A stretch of 64,000 nt of DNA, taken from Aeromicrobium senzhongii (GTDB lineage Bacteria > Actinomycetota > Actinomycetes > Propionibacteriales > Nocardioidaceae). The position numbers and the translations under genes are program-made. Position 1 is the stretch's first letter. Each line of letters begins with the position of its first letter. Location of the stretch: assembly GCF_014334735.1 (NCBI RefSeq), contig NZ_CP060587.1, positions 1,116,001-1,180,000 of the forward strand, in the 5' to 3' direction. The notes beneath the pieces are model-generated. The model saw only the letters and a program-made list of their open reading frames with translations. It made no database searches and was not told the DNA's origin. This document shows, in pieces, positions 26,804-34,933 of this stretch.

Positions 26804-28087
26804 ATGGGCGAGGTCCGGGGGGTGCTGCGCGACGCGATCGCGGTCGTGTGGAACGGCTTCCGGCTCGCCGGGGCGCACTGGCCCGTGCTGGCCACGATCT
26901 TCCTGCTGGGAGCCGCCGGCCGCTGGGGCTTCCTGTGGCTGGCCGTCGCCCTGAGCGAGAACCACTCGACGCTGGCCGGTCTGGTCATCCCGCTGGCGCC
27001 GCTGTCGACCCTCGTCGCGATCATCGCGATGCTGCTGGTCGTCTCGACCTCGTTGACGTCGCTGGTCGCCGACACCTCGGCGCCGTCGCCCGGGACGGCC
27101 CCGCACACGGACGGCTGGCTCGGCGTCGTGGCAGGAGCCCTGCTGCCCTTCCTCACGGTCTACGCCGCGCAGGGGATGCTGAAGCAGGACGTCGAGGCCT
27201 ACGTGAACGAGGCCACCTACGACGAGCTCTACGGCAGTGCGGCGGTCTTCTACGGCGAGTCGGCGAACGTCGATCGCACGGCGATCGCCACCGGCTGGCT
27301 GCTGGTGGGGATCGTGGTCGTCGCGCTGGTGCTGCGCTTCCTGTTCGACCGGTTCGACCTGCCGGCGCGCAGTCGGCCCCTCGCGTTCGGCGCCGCCTAC
27401 GTCGAGACGCTGTGGATCGTCACCCTGGGCGTGACGTTCACGAGCTACCAGGACCGGGCCTGGCAGTGGATCACCGAGCGGCGGTTCGTCCATTGGGTGC
27501 AGGACCGTTGGGCCGAGGCGATCGAGGTCCTCGGGCCGATCGGCGACCCGGTGGCGACCGTCGTGGGATGGGTCGGCACGTTCATCGACAACGCCGACGA
27601 CGTGGTGCTCGTGCCGCTGGCCTGGCTGACCGTCGCCGCTGTCGTCTTCGGCAGCAGCATCGCCCCGCCGCCGCCCCGCGCGACCCGGCTGCGTGCGCCT
27701 CGCAGGCTGGCTGCCGTCGGTGCTCGCACACCGGCCGTGGTCAGGCGGTGGGCGGGGGAGGCGACCTCGGGGTTCCGGGGCCGCTTCAGCGGACTGCGGG
27801 ACGGGTTCCGCGTCCTGGCCCTGGGCGGTCTCGTGCCGATGGTGATGTTCTGCCTGGTCTTCGTGATCGCCGACCAGGCCAACGCCCTCGTCAACGAGCT
27901 GTGGCGCCTGGTGCTGGGACCGCGGGACCGCGACACGGCCCTGGCGTTCGCCCCGTGGCTGGACATCACGGCGTCGGCGCTGGAGTACGTCGTCCTGGCC
28001 GGGCTCCTGGCCGCCGCCATCGACCGCATCCTGACCAACCAGCGCCGGTGGGCGCAGGAGACGGCCGCAGCGGGCTCAGACGCCTGA
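26804..28087 (+). CDS. Polytopic membrane protein of unknown function
   Basis: A 427-residue protein with about seven or eight hydrophobic segments (near 28-48, 58-82, 101-122, 158-178, 195-212, 255-280, 335-360 and 380-402) and a basic loop between residues 285 and 330. I do not recognise a family. An ATG at 26783 is possible, but the one at 26804 is preferred because a TAGACT box lies 8 nt upstream. Its stop overlaps by 12 bp the stop of the convergent three-gene cluster of membrane-anchored proteins, so the two transcription units run into each other. Confidence 0.72.
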   Translation: MGEVRGVLRDAIAVVWNGFRLAGAHWPVLATIFLLGAAGRWGFLWLAVALSENHSTLAGLVIPLAPLSTLVAIIAMLLVVSTSLTSLVADTSAPSPGTAPHTDGWLGVVAGALLPFLTVYAAQGMLKQDVEAYVNEATYDELYGSAAVFYGESANVDRTAIATGWLLVGIVVVALVLRFLFDRFDLPARSRPLAFGAAYVETLWIVTLGVTFTSYQDRAWQWITERRFVHWVQDRWAEAIEVLGPIGDPVATVVGWVGTFIDNADDVVLVPLAWLTVAAVVFGSSIAPPPPRATRLRAPRRLAAVGARTPAVVRRWAGEATSGFRGRFSGLRDGFRVLALGGLVPMVMFCLVFVIADQANALVNELWRLVLGPRDRDTALAFAPWLDITASALEYVVLAGLLAAAIDRILTNQRRWAQETAAAGSDA

Positions 28088-28723
28088 GGGCTCCAGCGGC
28101 AGCTCGACGTGGCGAGGCAGCGAGTACCAGAGCCGCACCGCCGCCGGGACCGCCTCCTGCGGCAGCAGGAACACGGTGTCGGTGGTGAAGGTGGGCGGCC
28201 GGACGTCGTCCTCCTCGAGCAGCCGCGGGGCCGCGGCACTGCCGAACTCGGGCTGGGGGCCCGGGGTGTCGGCCGGGACGCAGGTCGAGAAGCGTGAGCC
28301 GTCGAGGGTCATCCCCGCATCGGACTCGCGGTGCAGGCTGCCCGCCGTGTCCACGATCGCGACGGTGCAACCGGTCAGCACGGTGTCGGGATCGGCCTCG
28401 ACCGCCAGGCTCAGTCGCCAGGCGCGCACACCGTCCGGCAGCGGATCTCCGCCGAGCAGGCGCAGGTCCTCCGCCGGCACGAACGAGGCCACGGAGTACT
28501 CGGCCTCGATGGGGTAGCGCAGGTGACCGTCGTCGTACTGGTCGACCAGGGACGCGGCGCCGCCGGAGACGGGGACCGGGTCGTGGAAGCCGTGCGTCCA
28601 CCAGTAGTCGTGCAGCCGCGAGCTGCCGGCGGCCAGGGCCAGCGCGAGCGCCAGCGGCAGCGCCAGCAGGCCGATGCGATTGCGCTGCCACCACGTGCGG
28701 CGGTGCTCGAGGGTGCCGGTCAC
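28076..28723 (-). CDS. Membrane-anchored hypothetical protein, cluster gene 3
   Basis: A 215-residue protein with a basic N-terminus, one helix (about residues 18-36) and an extracellular remainder rich in beta strands and proline. It has two cysteines (in TGCTVAIVDT and FSTCVPA) that could form a disulfide. No recognised family. GTG start at 28723 overlaps the stop of the upstream gene (GTGA). It is the third of three coupled genes with the same plan, a short cytosolic tail, one helix and a beta domain. The operon converges on the polytopic protein gene with a 12-bp overlap. Confidence 0.65.
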   Translation of the reverse strand: MTGTLEHRRTWWQRNRIGLLALPLALALALAAGSSRLHDYWWTHGFHDPVPVSGGAASLVDQYDDGHLRYPIEAEYSVASFVPAEDLRLLGGDPLPDGVRAWRLSLAVEADPDTVLTGCTVAIVDTAGSLHRESDAGMTLDGSRFSTCVPADTPGPQPEFGSAAAPRLLEEDDVRPPTFTTDTVFLLPQEAVPAAVRLWYSLPRHVELPLEPSGV

Positions 28724-29328
28724 GATGCCTCCGTCCGGGTCATGACGCCGGCCTCGGGCAGCTCCAGCGGCTCGCTGCGGGCACTCCACTTCTGGACCAA
28801 CTGGCGGGTGGCCGCCAGGTCGATGACGGCCATCGAGTCCCAGCGCTCGTCGATGTCGCTCGGTGCGACGGCGATCCGGGCCCCCGGCACCGTGGCGGGA
28901 TCGGCCTCGACGACCGCCAGGCACCGGGTCGGCCGGTCCACGAGGCGGCCCGTGCAGGTGATCGAGCTGCGTCCGCTGGAGCCGAAGAACGGCAGGACCC
29001 GGCCGGCGTTGTCGCGCAGGGCGGCGTACCGCAACGACGAGGACTCGCCACGCGGCGTGAAGGTGAACTCGACGGCGACGAAGACACCGGGGGAGACCAG
29101 GACCTGCCCGCCCGCGGGCGCGACCGACGTGGCGCCCTCGACGGAGAGGACCTCGACGTCACCGGTCCGCAGGCTCACCGTGTCGCCCACCGCGACCTGC
29201 TCCTCGAACGGCCGCGACGACGAGACGCGCTCCGGCAGTTGCTGGTGGAGCCATTGACCCAGCACCAGGGCGAGCACGACCAGCACGCCGGCGGTCGCGG
29301 GAGGGCGCCGTGGCACCAGCCGGCTCAC
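28720..29328 (-). CDS. Membrane-anchored hypothetical protein, cluster gene 2
   Basis: A 202-residue protein with a helix near residues 12-30 and an extracellular beta-rich region, reminiscent of the DUF4352-type domain of actinobacterial lipoprotein and anchored proteins (VAVEFTFTPRGESSSLRYAALRD). Two cysteines (ITCTGRLV and TRCLAVVEAD) may pair. Its ATG overlaps the stop of the gene before it (ATGA, 29325-29328) and its own stop overlaps the next start, so all three are translationally coupled. No catalytic motif is visible. Confidence 0.68.
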   Translation of the reverse strand: MSRLVPRRPPATAGVLVVLALVLGQWLHQQLPERVSSSRPFEEQVAVGDTVSLRTGDVEVLSVEGATSVAPAGGQVLVSPGVFVAVEFTFTPRGESSSLRYAALRDNAGRVLPFFGSSGRSSITCTGRLVDRPTRCLAVVEADPATVPGARIAVAPSDIDERWDSMAVIDLAATRQLVQKWSARSEPLELPEAGVMTRTEAS

Positions 29329-29969
29329 GACTCACGTCCCGGCTCGACGGCGAGGTCGCCGGAGTGGGTCACCACGGGGTCGAACCACAGGAACTGGTCG
29401 TCGAGCCGGCTCTTGCGCCAGGTGTGCGCGGCGACGGCGACCGTCGCCCGGGTCGGCACGGGCTCGGACTCGGCCTGCTCCCACACGAACGCCACCTCGT
29501 ACTCCAGCCCCGGAGCGGCGGTGCCGAGGATGCTCGCGTCCGCGAGGACCAGGACCTGGGGCGTCGCCTGCTCGCTGGGACCCGTCTCGTCGCCGGAGGC
29601 TCCCCGGTAGACGCCGTCGAGCCCGCGCAGCTGGAGGGTCCGGCCGATCTGGCTGCCGTACACGGGATGGTCCGAGGTGTTCGTGAGCTTCGCGACGACG
29701 GCGATGGAACGGCCGCGGGGCTCGCCGCCGAGTCCGAGATCGTCGACCTGGCGGGCCCGCTCGATCGAGAGGTCGAACGGCTCGGCGTGGATCGTCCGAC
29801 CCACCTCCAGCTCGGCGGGACCCTCGGGGGTGGCGGTGGCCAGGCCTCCGAACAGGCCCGAGGCCAGCACGGCCACCGCGGCGATCGCCAGGAGGGTCTG
29901 GCGCAGGGTCACGGTGCGGGACCACCGGAGCAGCCAGCGTCGCAAGCGGTCGTCCGCGGCCCTCGTCAT
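29325..29969 (-). CDS. Membrane-anchored hypothetical protein, cluster gene 1
   Basis: A 214-residue protein with an N-terminal arginine-rich segment, a helix at about residues 22-44 and an extracellular DUF4352-like sequence (RSIAVVAKLTNTSDHPVY). It leads the coupled three-gene operon and has a TACCAT box 7 nt before its ATG, so it is leaderless. Divergent from the aminotransferase gene. Its C-terminus lacks cysteines, unlike the other two. The function is unknown; a hetero-oligomeric envelope complex is a reasonable guess. Confidence 0.68.
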   Translation of the reverse strand: MTRAADDRLRRWLLRWSRTVTLRQTLLAIAAVAVLASGLFGGLATATPEGPAELEVGRTIHAEPFDLSIERARQVDDLGLGGEPRGRSIAVVAKLTNTSDHPVYGSQIGRTLQLRGLDGVYRGASGDETGPSEQATPQVLVLADASILGTAAPGLEYEVAFVWEQAESEPVPTRATVAVAAHTWRKSRLDDQFLWFDPVVTHSGDLAVEPGRES

Positions 29970-30046
29970 GGCGCCGATGGTAGGGCAGCATCGCGGTCCT
30001 GCGGTGCCGACGCCGAGATTCGGGAGGTGCGCGATACCTTGGCCAC

Positions 30047-31312
30047 GTGACCCTCGACTCCCTCTCCCGAGACCAGCTCGAAGCGTTCCTGGCCGAGCAG
30101 CAGCAGGCGTACACCGCGTTGCAACAGGCCGGACTGAAGCTCGACATCACCCGCGGCAAGCCCTCGGCGGCCCAGCTCGACCTCTCGCAGGACCTGCTGA
30201 CGGCGCCGCTGATCGATCACCTCTCGGACGGCGTCGACGTCCGCAACTACGGCGGCGGGACCGGTCTGACCGAGCTGCGCGCGATCTTCGCCGAGCTCCT
30301 GGGCGTGCCGGTCGATCAGCTGCTGGCCGGCAACAACGCCAGCCTGTCGATGATGCACGACTCGATCGTCTTCGCGCTGTTGCACGGCACCCCGGAGTCG
30401 CCGGCGCCGTGGCGCGACGGCCCCGTCAAGTTCCTGTGCCCGTCGCCGGGCTACGACCGCCACTTCGGGATCTGCGAGCACCTCGGCATCGAGATGATCC
30501 CGGTCGCGATGCTCGAGGACGGGCCGGACATGGCGGCCGTGCGCGAGCACGTCACCGACCAGGCCGTCAAGGGCATCTGGCTCGTCCCGACGTACGCCAA
30601 CCCCACCGGTGCGGTCGTCAGCCAGGAGGTGGCCGCCGAGCTGGCCGCCCTGCAGACGGCGGCCCCGGACTTCCGCATCATGTGGGACAACGCGTACGCG
30701 GTCCACGACCTCACCGAGGAGCACGCCAAGCCCGTCGACATCCTCGGCCTGTGCGCCTCCGCGGGTCATCCCGAGCGTGCCCTGGTGTTCGCGTCGACCT
30801 CGAAGATCACGTTGGCCGGCTCCGGCGTCAGCTTCCTGGCCGGCTCGCCCGCGAACGTCGCCTGGTACCTGTCGCACACCGCGTTCCGCACGATCGGTCC
30901 GGACAAGGTCAACCAGCTGCGTCACGCGCGGTTCCTGGGCAGCCCGCAGGGCGTGCTCGACCTGATGGCCCGCCATCGCGAGATCCTGCGGCCCAAGTTC
31001 GAGACCGTGCTGCGGCTGCTGTCCGAGCGCCTCGGCCCGCACGGCGTGGCGACCTGGACCGAGCCGCGCGGCGGGTACTTCGTCAGCCTGGACGTCGTCG
31101 ACGGCACCGCCTCGCGGGTCGTGCAGTTGGCGAAGGAGGCCGGCATCTCGCTGACCCCGGCGGGTGCCTCGTTCCCGTACGGCAAGGACCCGCGGGACCG
31201 CAACATCCGGATCGCCCCCTCCTTCCCGCCGCTGGACGAACTCACGCAGGCGATGGAGGGACTGACGACCTGCGTGCTGCTCGCCGCGGCCGAGAAGGCC
31301 CTCGCCGCCTGA
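30047..31312 (+). CDS. Class I/II PLP-dependent aminotransferase (AspT-like)
   Basis: Pyridoxal-phosphate enzyme of 421 residues. The PLP lysine is in STSKITLAGSGVSF, and the region LVPTYANPTGAVV with the following tyrosine is conserved. It resembles the subgroup containing the Corynebacterium glutamicum aspartate aminotransferase AspT more than classical AspC. GTG start at 30047 with a TACCTT box 6 nt upstream. Glycerate kinase follows with a 1-bp gap, so the two are probably co-transcribed. Confidence 0.87.
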   Translation: MTLDSLSRDQLEAFLAEQQQAYTALQQAGLKLDITRGKPSAAQLDLSQDLLTAPLIDHLSDGVDVRNYGGGTGLTELRAIFAELLGVPVDQLLAGNNASLSMMHDSIVFALLHGTPESPAPWRDGPVKFLCPSPGYDRHFGICEHLGIEMIPVAMLEDGPDMAAVREHVTDQAVKGIWLVPTYANPTGAVVSQEVAAELAALQTAAPDFRIMWDNAYAVHDLTEEHAKPVDILGLCASAGHPERALVFASTSKITLAGSGVSFLAGSPANVAWYLSHTAFRTIGPDKVNQLRHARFLGSPQGVLDLMARHREILRPKFETVLRLLSERLGPHGVATWTEPRGGYFVSLDVVDGTASRVVQLAKEAGISLTPAGASFPYGKDPRDRNIRIAPSFPPLDELTQAMEGLTTCVLLAAAEKALAA

Positions 31313-31313
31313 C

Positions 31314-32423
31314 GTGCGCATCGTCGTCGCGCCCGACAAGTTCGCGGGCACGCTGACCGCACCCGAGGCGGCTCGGGCGATCGCCGAGGGATGGCGTCGC
31401 TCCGCCCCGGGGGACGAGCTCGTCGAGGCCCCGATGGCCGACGGGGGACCGGGGTTCGCGGATGCGCTCCACAGCGCCTTCGGTGGCGCCTCGCGGATCG
31501 AGGTCGTCACGGTGCCCGGCCCGCTCGGCGAGCCGACGCCCGTCGGGCTGCTGCTGCACGGTGACACGGCCTACCTCGAGTCCGCGCAGGCGTGCGGGCT
31601 GCACCTGGTCGGCGGTGAGCGTCCGATGGACGCCACGACCGTCGGTGTCGGCCGGGCCCTCGCGGCCGCGGTCGACGGGGGAGCGCGGCGGATCGTGATC
31701 GGCCTGGGCGGCAGTGCCACGACCGACGGGGGCGCCGGCCTGCTGGCAGCCCTCGGGGCCACGGCCGACGTGCCGCTCGACGCCGGACCTGCCGGGCTCG
31801 ACGGCGTCAACGTGGTCGACCTGGAACCGGTCTGTGAGCGGCTCGCCGGTGTCGAGCTGGTCGTGGCGGCCGACGTCGAGACCACCCTGCTGGGGATGTT
31901 CGGCGCCGCGCGCACGTTCGGCCTGCAGAAGGGTCTGACCGACGAGCAGATCCTCACCGTCGACCACCGTCTGGACCGTTTCGTCGAGGCGGTGTGCGGC
32001 AGCACGCCCGCCGAGCGGCGCGTCGCCGATCTCAAGGGCGCCGGCGCGGCGGGCGGGCTCGGCTTCGCCCTGATGGTCCTGGGCGCCGAGGTCACGTCCG
32101 GCATCGGACTGGTCGCGCAGGAGTCCGGACTCGACGAGCTCCTGGACGGCGCCGACCTGGTGCTGTCGGGGGAGGGGGCGTTCGACTACTCCTCCCGCGC
32201 GGGCAAGGTCGTCCACGGCGTCGCCACCGTCGCGATGCGGCACGCGGTGCCCTGCGTGGTCCTGGCCGGCCGGGTCGATGTCGGCAGCCGTGAGATGCGC
32301 GCCCTCGGGGTCGAGTCGGCCTACAGCCTGGTCGACCGGGTGGGTGTCGAGGCCGCGATGGCCGAGCCCGCTCGGCACCTGGGCGACCTCGCCGCCCGCG
32401 TCGCGCGGTCCTGGTCGGCCTGA
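31314..32423 (+). CDS. glxK: Glycerate kinase
   Basis: ATP-dependent kinase of D-glycerate of the GlxK/GckA type-I family. The 369 residues start with VAPDKFAGTLTAPEAARAI and contain GLGGSATTDGGAG and the C-terminal GEGAFDYSSRAGK, both family hallmarks. GTG start one base after the aminotransferase stop. It precedes erpA, an order also found in mycobacteria (from memory). The gene is cytosolic with no sign of regulation other than a 3' hairpin before erpA. Confidence 0.92.
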   Translation: MRIVVAPDKFAGTLTAPEAARAIAEGWRRSAPGDELVEAPMADGGPGFADALHSAFGGASRIEVVTVPGPLGEPTPVGLLLHGDTAYLESAQACGLHLVGGERPMDATTVGVGRALAAAVDGGARRIVIGLGGSATTDGGAGLLAALGATADVPLDAGPAGLDGVNVVDLEPVCERLAGVELVVAADVETTLLGMFGAARTFGLQKGLTDEQILTVDHRLDRFVEAVCGSTPAERRVADLKGAGAAGGLGFALMVLGAEVTSGIGLVAQESGLDELLDGADLVLSGEGAFDYSSRAGKVVHGVATVAMRHAVPCVVLAGRVDVGSREMRALGVESAYSLVDRVGVEAAMAEPARHLGDLAARVARSWSA

Positions 32424-32484
32424 CCCGTTCGGCCCGCCGCGCTGGCTCCGGGCTTCGCGACGCGCGTAGGATGGGAATCGAACC

Positions 32485-32521
32485 GGATCGTGCGGTGTTG
32501 ACCACGTCAGCCGCACGATCC
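32485..32521 (+). promoter_or_regulatory. Hairpin in the erpA leader
   Basis: Perfect 11-bp inverted repeat GGATCGTGCGG / CCGCACGATCC with a 15-nt loop. It lies 13 nt after a TAGGAT -10 candidate (32467-32472), so it would form near the 5' end of the erpA mRNA leader, ahead of a GAGGAG ribosome-binding site. It could regulate erpA, or terminate glxK transcripts. No U tract follows. Matched known RNA families: none that I recognise. Confidence 0.55.
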
Positions 32522-32543
32522 ATCCGTAGACCGAGGAGCCTCG

Positions 32544-32909
32544 ATGACCGCCACGGACCAGACCAGCACCGAAACCACCCCCGCCGACGGCATCACGCTG
32601 AGCGAGGGCGCGGCCGGCAAGGTCAAGAGCCTGCTGGAGCAGGAAGGACGCGACGACCTCGCGTTGCGCATCGCCGTGCAGCCCGGCGGTTGCTCCGGCC
32701 TGCGCTACCAGCTCTTCTTCGACGAGCGCACGCTCGACGGTGACGAGATCCGCGAGTTCGACGGCGTCAACGTCGTCGTCGACCGCATGAGCCTGCCGTA
32801 CCTGCACGGCGCGACGATCGACTTCGTCGACACGATCGAGAAGCAGGGCTTCACCATCGACAACCCGATGGCGACCGGCTCCTGCGCCTGCGGCGACTCC
32901 TTCCACTGA
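32544..32909 (+). CDS. erpA: Iron-sulfur cluster insertion protein ErpA/HesB
   Basis: A-type carrier that delivers [Fe-S] clusters to target proteins. The 121 residues contain the three conserved cysteines in GGCSGLRY and GSCACGDSF. The start at ATG 32544 has a GAGGAG site upstream. A hairpin sits in the leader and a strong terminator follows at 32930-32972, so this is a single-gene unit with its own control. LipA and the Rieske protein in this window are examples of enzymes needing such clusters. Confidence 0.95.
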   Translation: MTATDQTSTETTPADGITLSEGAAGKVKSLLEQEGRDDLALRIAVQPGGCSGLRYQLFFDERTLDGDEIREFDGVNVVVDRMSLPYLHGATIDFVDTIEKQGFTIDNPMATGSCACGDSFH

Positions 32910-32929
32910 GTCGTCGGGCCACCGACGTG

Positions 32930-32972
32930 GATCGGGGCGTACCACCGGGGTTTCCGGGGGTGCGCCCCGATC
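32930..32972 (+). terminator. Strong hairpin terminator after erpA
   Basis: 10-bp perfect arms (GATCGGGGCG / CGCCCCGATC) extendable to about 14 bp with one G-U pair. It begins 20 bp after the erpA stop and ends just before the adoK -10 box. Confidence 0.8.
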
Positions 32973-32988
32973 GCATATGGTGGCGGCC

Positions 32989-33993
32989 GTGCACCTCGCC
33001 ATCGCCGGATCGGTAGCCACCGACCACCTGCAGACCTTCGCCGGTAAGTTCTCCGACTCGCTCGTCCCCGATCAGCTGGACAAGCTGTCGGTGTCGTTCC
33101 TCGTCGAGGACCTGGACGTCCGCCGAGGGGGGTGTGCCGCCAACATCACCTTCGGACTGGGCAGCCTGGGGCTCCACCCGACGCTCGTGGCGGCCGTCGG
33201 TCGAGACTTCGACCTCGGGTACCGCGAGTGGCTGCAGGGCGCGGGTGTGGACTGTGAGAGCGTCCTGGTCCATCCCACGCTGCACACGGCGCTGTGCACC
33301 ATCACCACCGACGAGGCGCACGCGCAGATCGTGACGTTCTATCCCGGGGCGATGGCCAAGGCGCGTGAGATCGACGTCGCCGCGCTGCATGCCGAGAACC
33401 CGATCGACCTGCTGCTGATCGGCCCCGACGACCCGGACGGCATGCTGCGCCACACGCGCACCGCCCGTGAGCTGGGGATCCCGTTCGCCGCCGACCCGTC
33501 CCAGCAGCTCGCGTGGGCCGGGGGAGAGCTCATCCGCGATCTCATCGACGGTGCCGCGTACCTGTTCAGCAACGACTACGAGGCGGCCCTGATCGCCCAG
33601 AAGACCGGCTGGAGCGACGCCGACATCGCCGAGCGGGTCGGTGTCCGCGTCGTCACGCACGGCAAGGACGGCTGCATCGTCCACGAGGCCGACGGCACGA
33701 CGCACCAGGTCCGAGCGATCGACGGCGTCACCGCGGTCGACCCCACGGGCGTGGGCGACAGCTTCCGCGCCGGCTTCATGGCCGGTGTCGCGGCCGGCCT
33801 GCCGCTCGATCGCGCGGCCCAGGTCGGCTGCACGATCGCGGCCAGTGTCGTCGAGACGATCGGCACCCAGGAGTACGTGCTGGAACGCTCGGCGTTCCTC
33901 GATCGCGTGGCTTCGACGTACGGCGACGAGGCTCGTGAGGAGATCGCCGCGGCGCTCTCGATCGGGCACGAGGCGACGGTCGAGTCAGGCTGA
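32989..33993 (+). CDS. adoK: PfkB family kinase, adenosine-kinase-like
   Basis: Ribokinase-fold kinase of 334 residues. The glycine motif RRGGCAANITFGLG is at about residues 47-60 and the anion-hole and catalytic DPTGVGDSFRAGF near 250. It is most similar to the actinobacterial adenosine kinase type, and its place next to ctaC matches the mycobacterial adoK gene from memory. The GTG at 32989 is preferred over an ATG at 32977 because a TATGGT box lies 7 nt before it and the protein then starts MHLAIAGS, as the family does. Substrate not proven. Confidence 0.86.
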   Translation: MHLAIAGSVATDHLQTFAGKFSDSLVPDQLDKLSVSFLVEDLDVRRGGCAANITFGLGSLGLHPTLVAAVGRDFDLGYREWLQGAGVDCESVLVHPTLHTALCTITTDEAHAQIVTFYPGAMAKAREIDVAALHAENPIDLLLIGPDDPDGMLRHTRTARELGIPFAADPSQQLAWAGGELIRDLIDGAAYLFSNDYEAALIAQKTGWSDADIAERVGVRVVTHGKDGCIVHEADGTTHQVRAIDGVTAVDPTGVGDSFRAGFMAGVAAGLPLDRAAQVGCTIAASVVETIGTQEYVLERSAFLDRVASTYGDEAREEIAAALSIGHEATVESG

Positions 33994-34075
33994 CCTCCTC
34001 GCTGGGCGCCCCGTCGCCTGCGTTACTGTTGGCCAAAACCCTGTGTGGGTCGAAATCTTCTGAGAAAGGCGCTCC

Positions 34076-34933
34076 GTGGGTCGGATGAAATTGGCGGCTC
34101 TGACCGCCCTGGCCGCTGTCATGCTCGGCGGCTGCTCCCCCTGGGACAAGTCGGATGTCAGCCGGCTCGCGCTCCCTGTGGCCGGTTCTGACCGGTCCAT
34201 CTACATGTGGAACCTGTGGCTCGGCACCTGGATCGCCGTCCTCGTGGTGTTCGTGGTCGTGTTCGCCATGATCCTGTACGCGCCGATCCGTTACCGTCGC
34301 AAGAACAGCGACGATCCGGCCCCGGTCCAGGTTCGCTACAACCTGCCGCTGGAGGCGCTCTACACGATCGCCCCGGTCATCGTCGTCGCCGTGTTCTTCT
34401 TCCACACCGTGGAGTCGCAGAACGAGCAGCTGCGCGAGGTCGAGAACCCCGATCACACGATCGAGGTCGTCGGCAGCAAGTGGCAGTGGACCTTCAACTA
34501 CCTCGAGGGCGCCCCCGGCGGTGAGCCGGTCTACGACCAGGGCAACCCCGCCGAGCTGCCCGAGTTGTGGCTCCCGGTCAACGAGTCCGTGAAGTTCGAG
34601 CTCATCTCGCCGGACGTCATCCACTCGTTCTGGGTCCCGGAGTTCTACTTCAAGATGGACGTGGTTCCGGGCAACATCCCGGGCAAGGATGGCAACAACT
34701 CGTTCACGATGACGCCGGACCGCGAGGGCACCTTCACGGGTCGCTGCGCGGAGCTGTGCGGCGTCTACCACACCCGCATGCTGTTCAAGGTCAAGGTCGT
34801 CTCCGCCGAGGAGTACCAGGCGCACCTGGCCGACCTCGAGGCTGCCGGCCAGATCGGCACCCCGAAGGGCTCGACCACAGCTGAAACCGTCGCCGGCCTG
34901 CAGGCCAGCGGCGAGACCGAACCGGAGGACTGA
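34076..34933 (+). CDS. ctaC: Cytochrome c oxidase subunit II
   Basis: Electron-entry subunit of the aa3 oxidase, 285 residues. Signal peptide with lipobox LGGC (about residues 17-20), so an N-terminal lipoprotein, then two membrane helices (about 42-65 and 85-107). The CuA-binding sequence [12 protein letters not shown] and the upstream histidine in DVIHSFWVP are intact. GTG start at 34076 with GAGAAAGG upstream. First gene of ctaC-ctaD-ctaF, which ends at a long hairpin. Confidence 0.96.
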   Translation: MGRMKLAALTALAAVMLGGCSPWDKSDVSRLALPVAGSDRSIYMWNLWLGTWIAVLVVFVVVFAMILYAPIRYRRKNSDDPAPVQVRYNLPLEALYTIAPVIVVAVFFFHTVESQNEQLREVENPDHTIEVVGSKWQWTFNYLEGAPGGEPVYDQGNPAELPELWLPVNESVKFELISPDVIHSFWVPEFYFKMDVVPGNIPGKDGNNSFTMTPDREGTFTGRCAELCGVYHTRMLFKVKVVSAEEYQAHLADLEAAGQIGTPKGSTTAETVAGLQASGETEPED

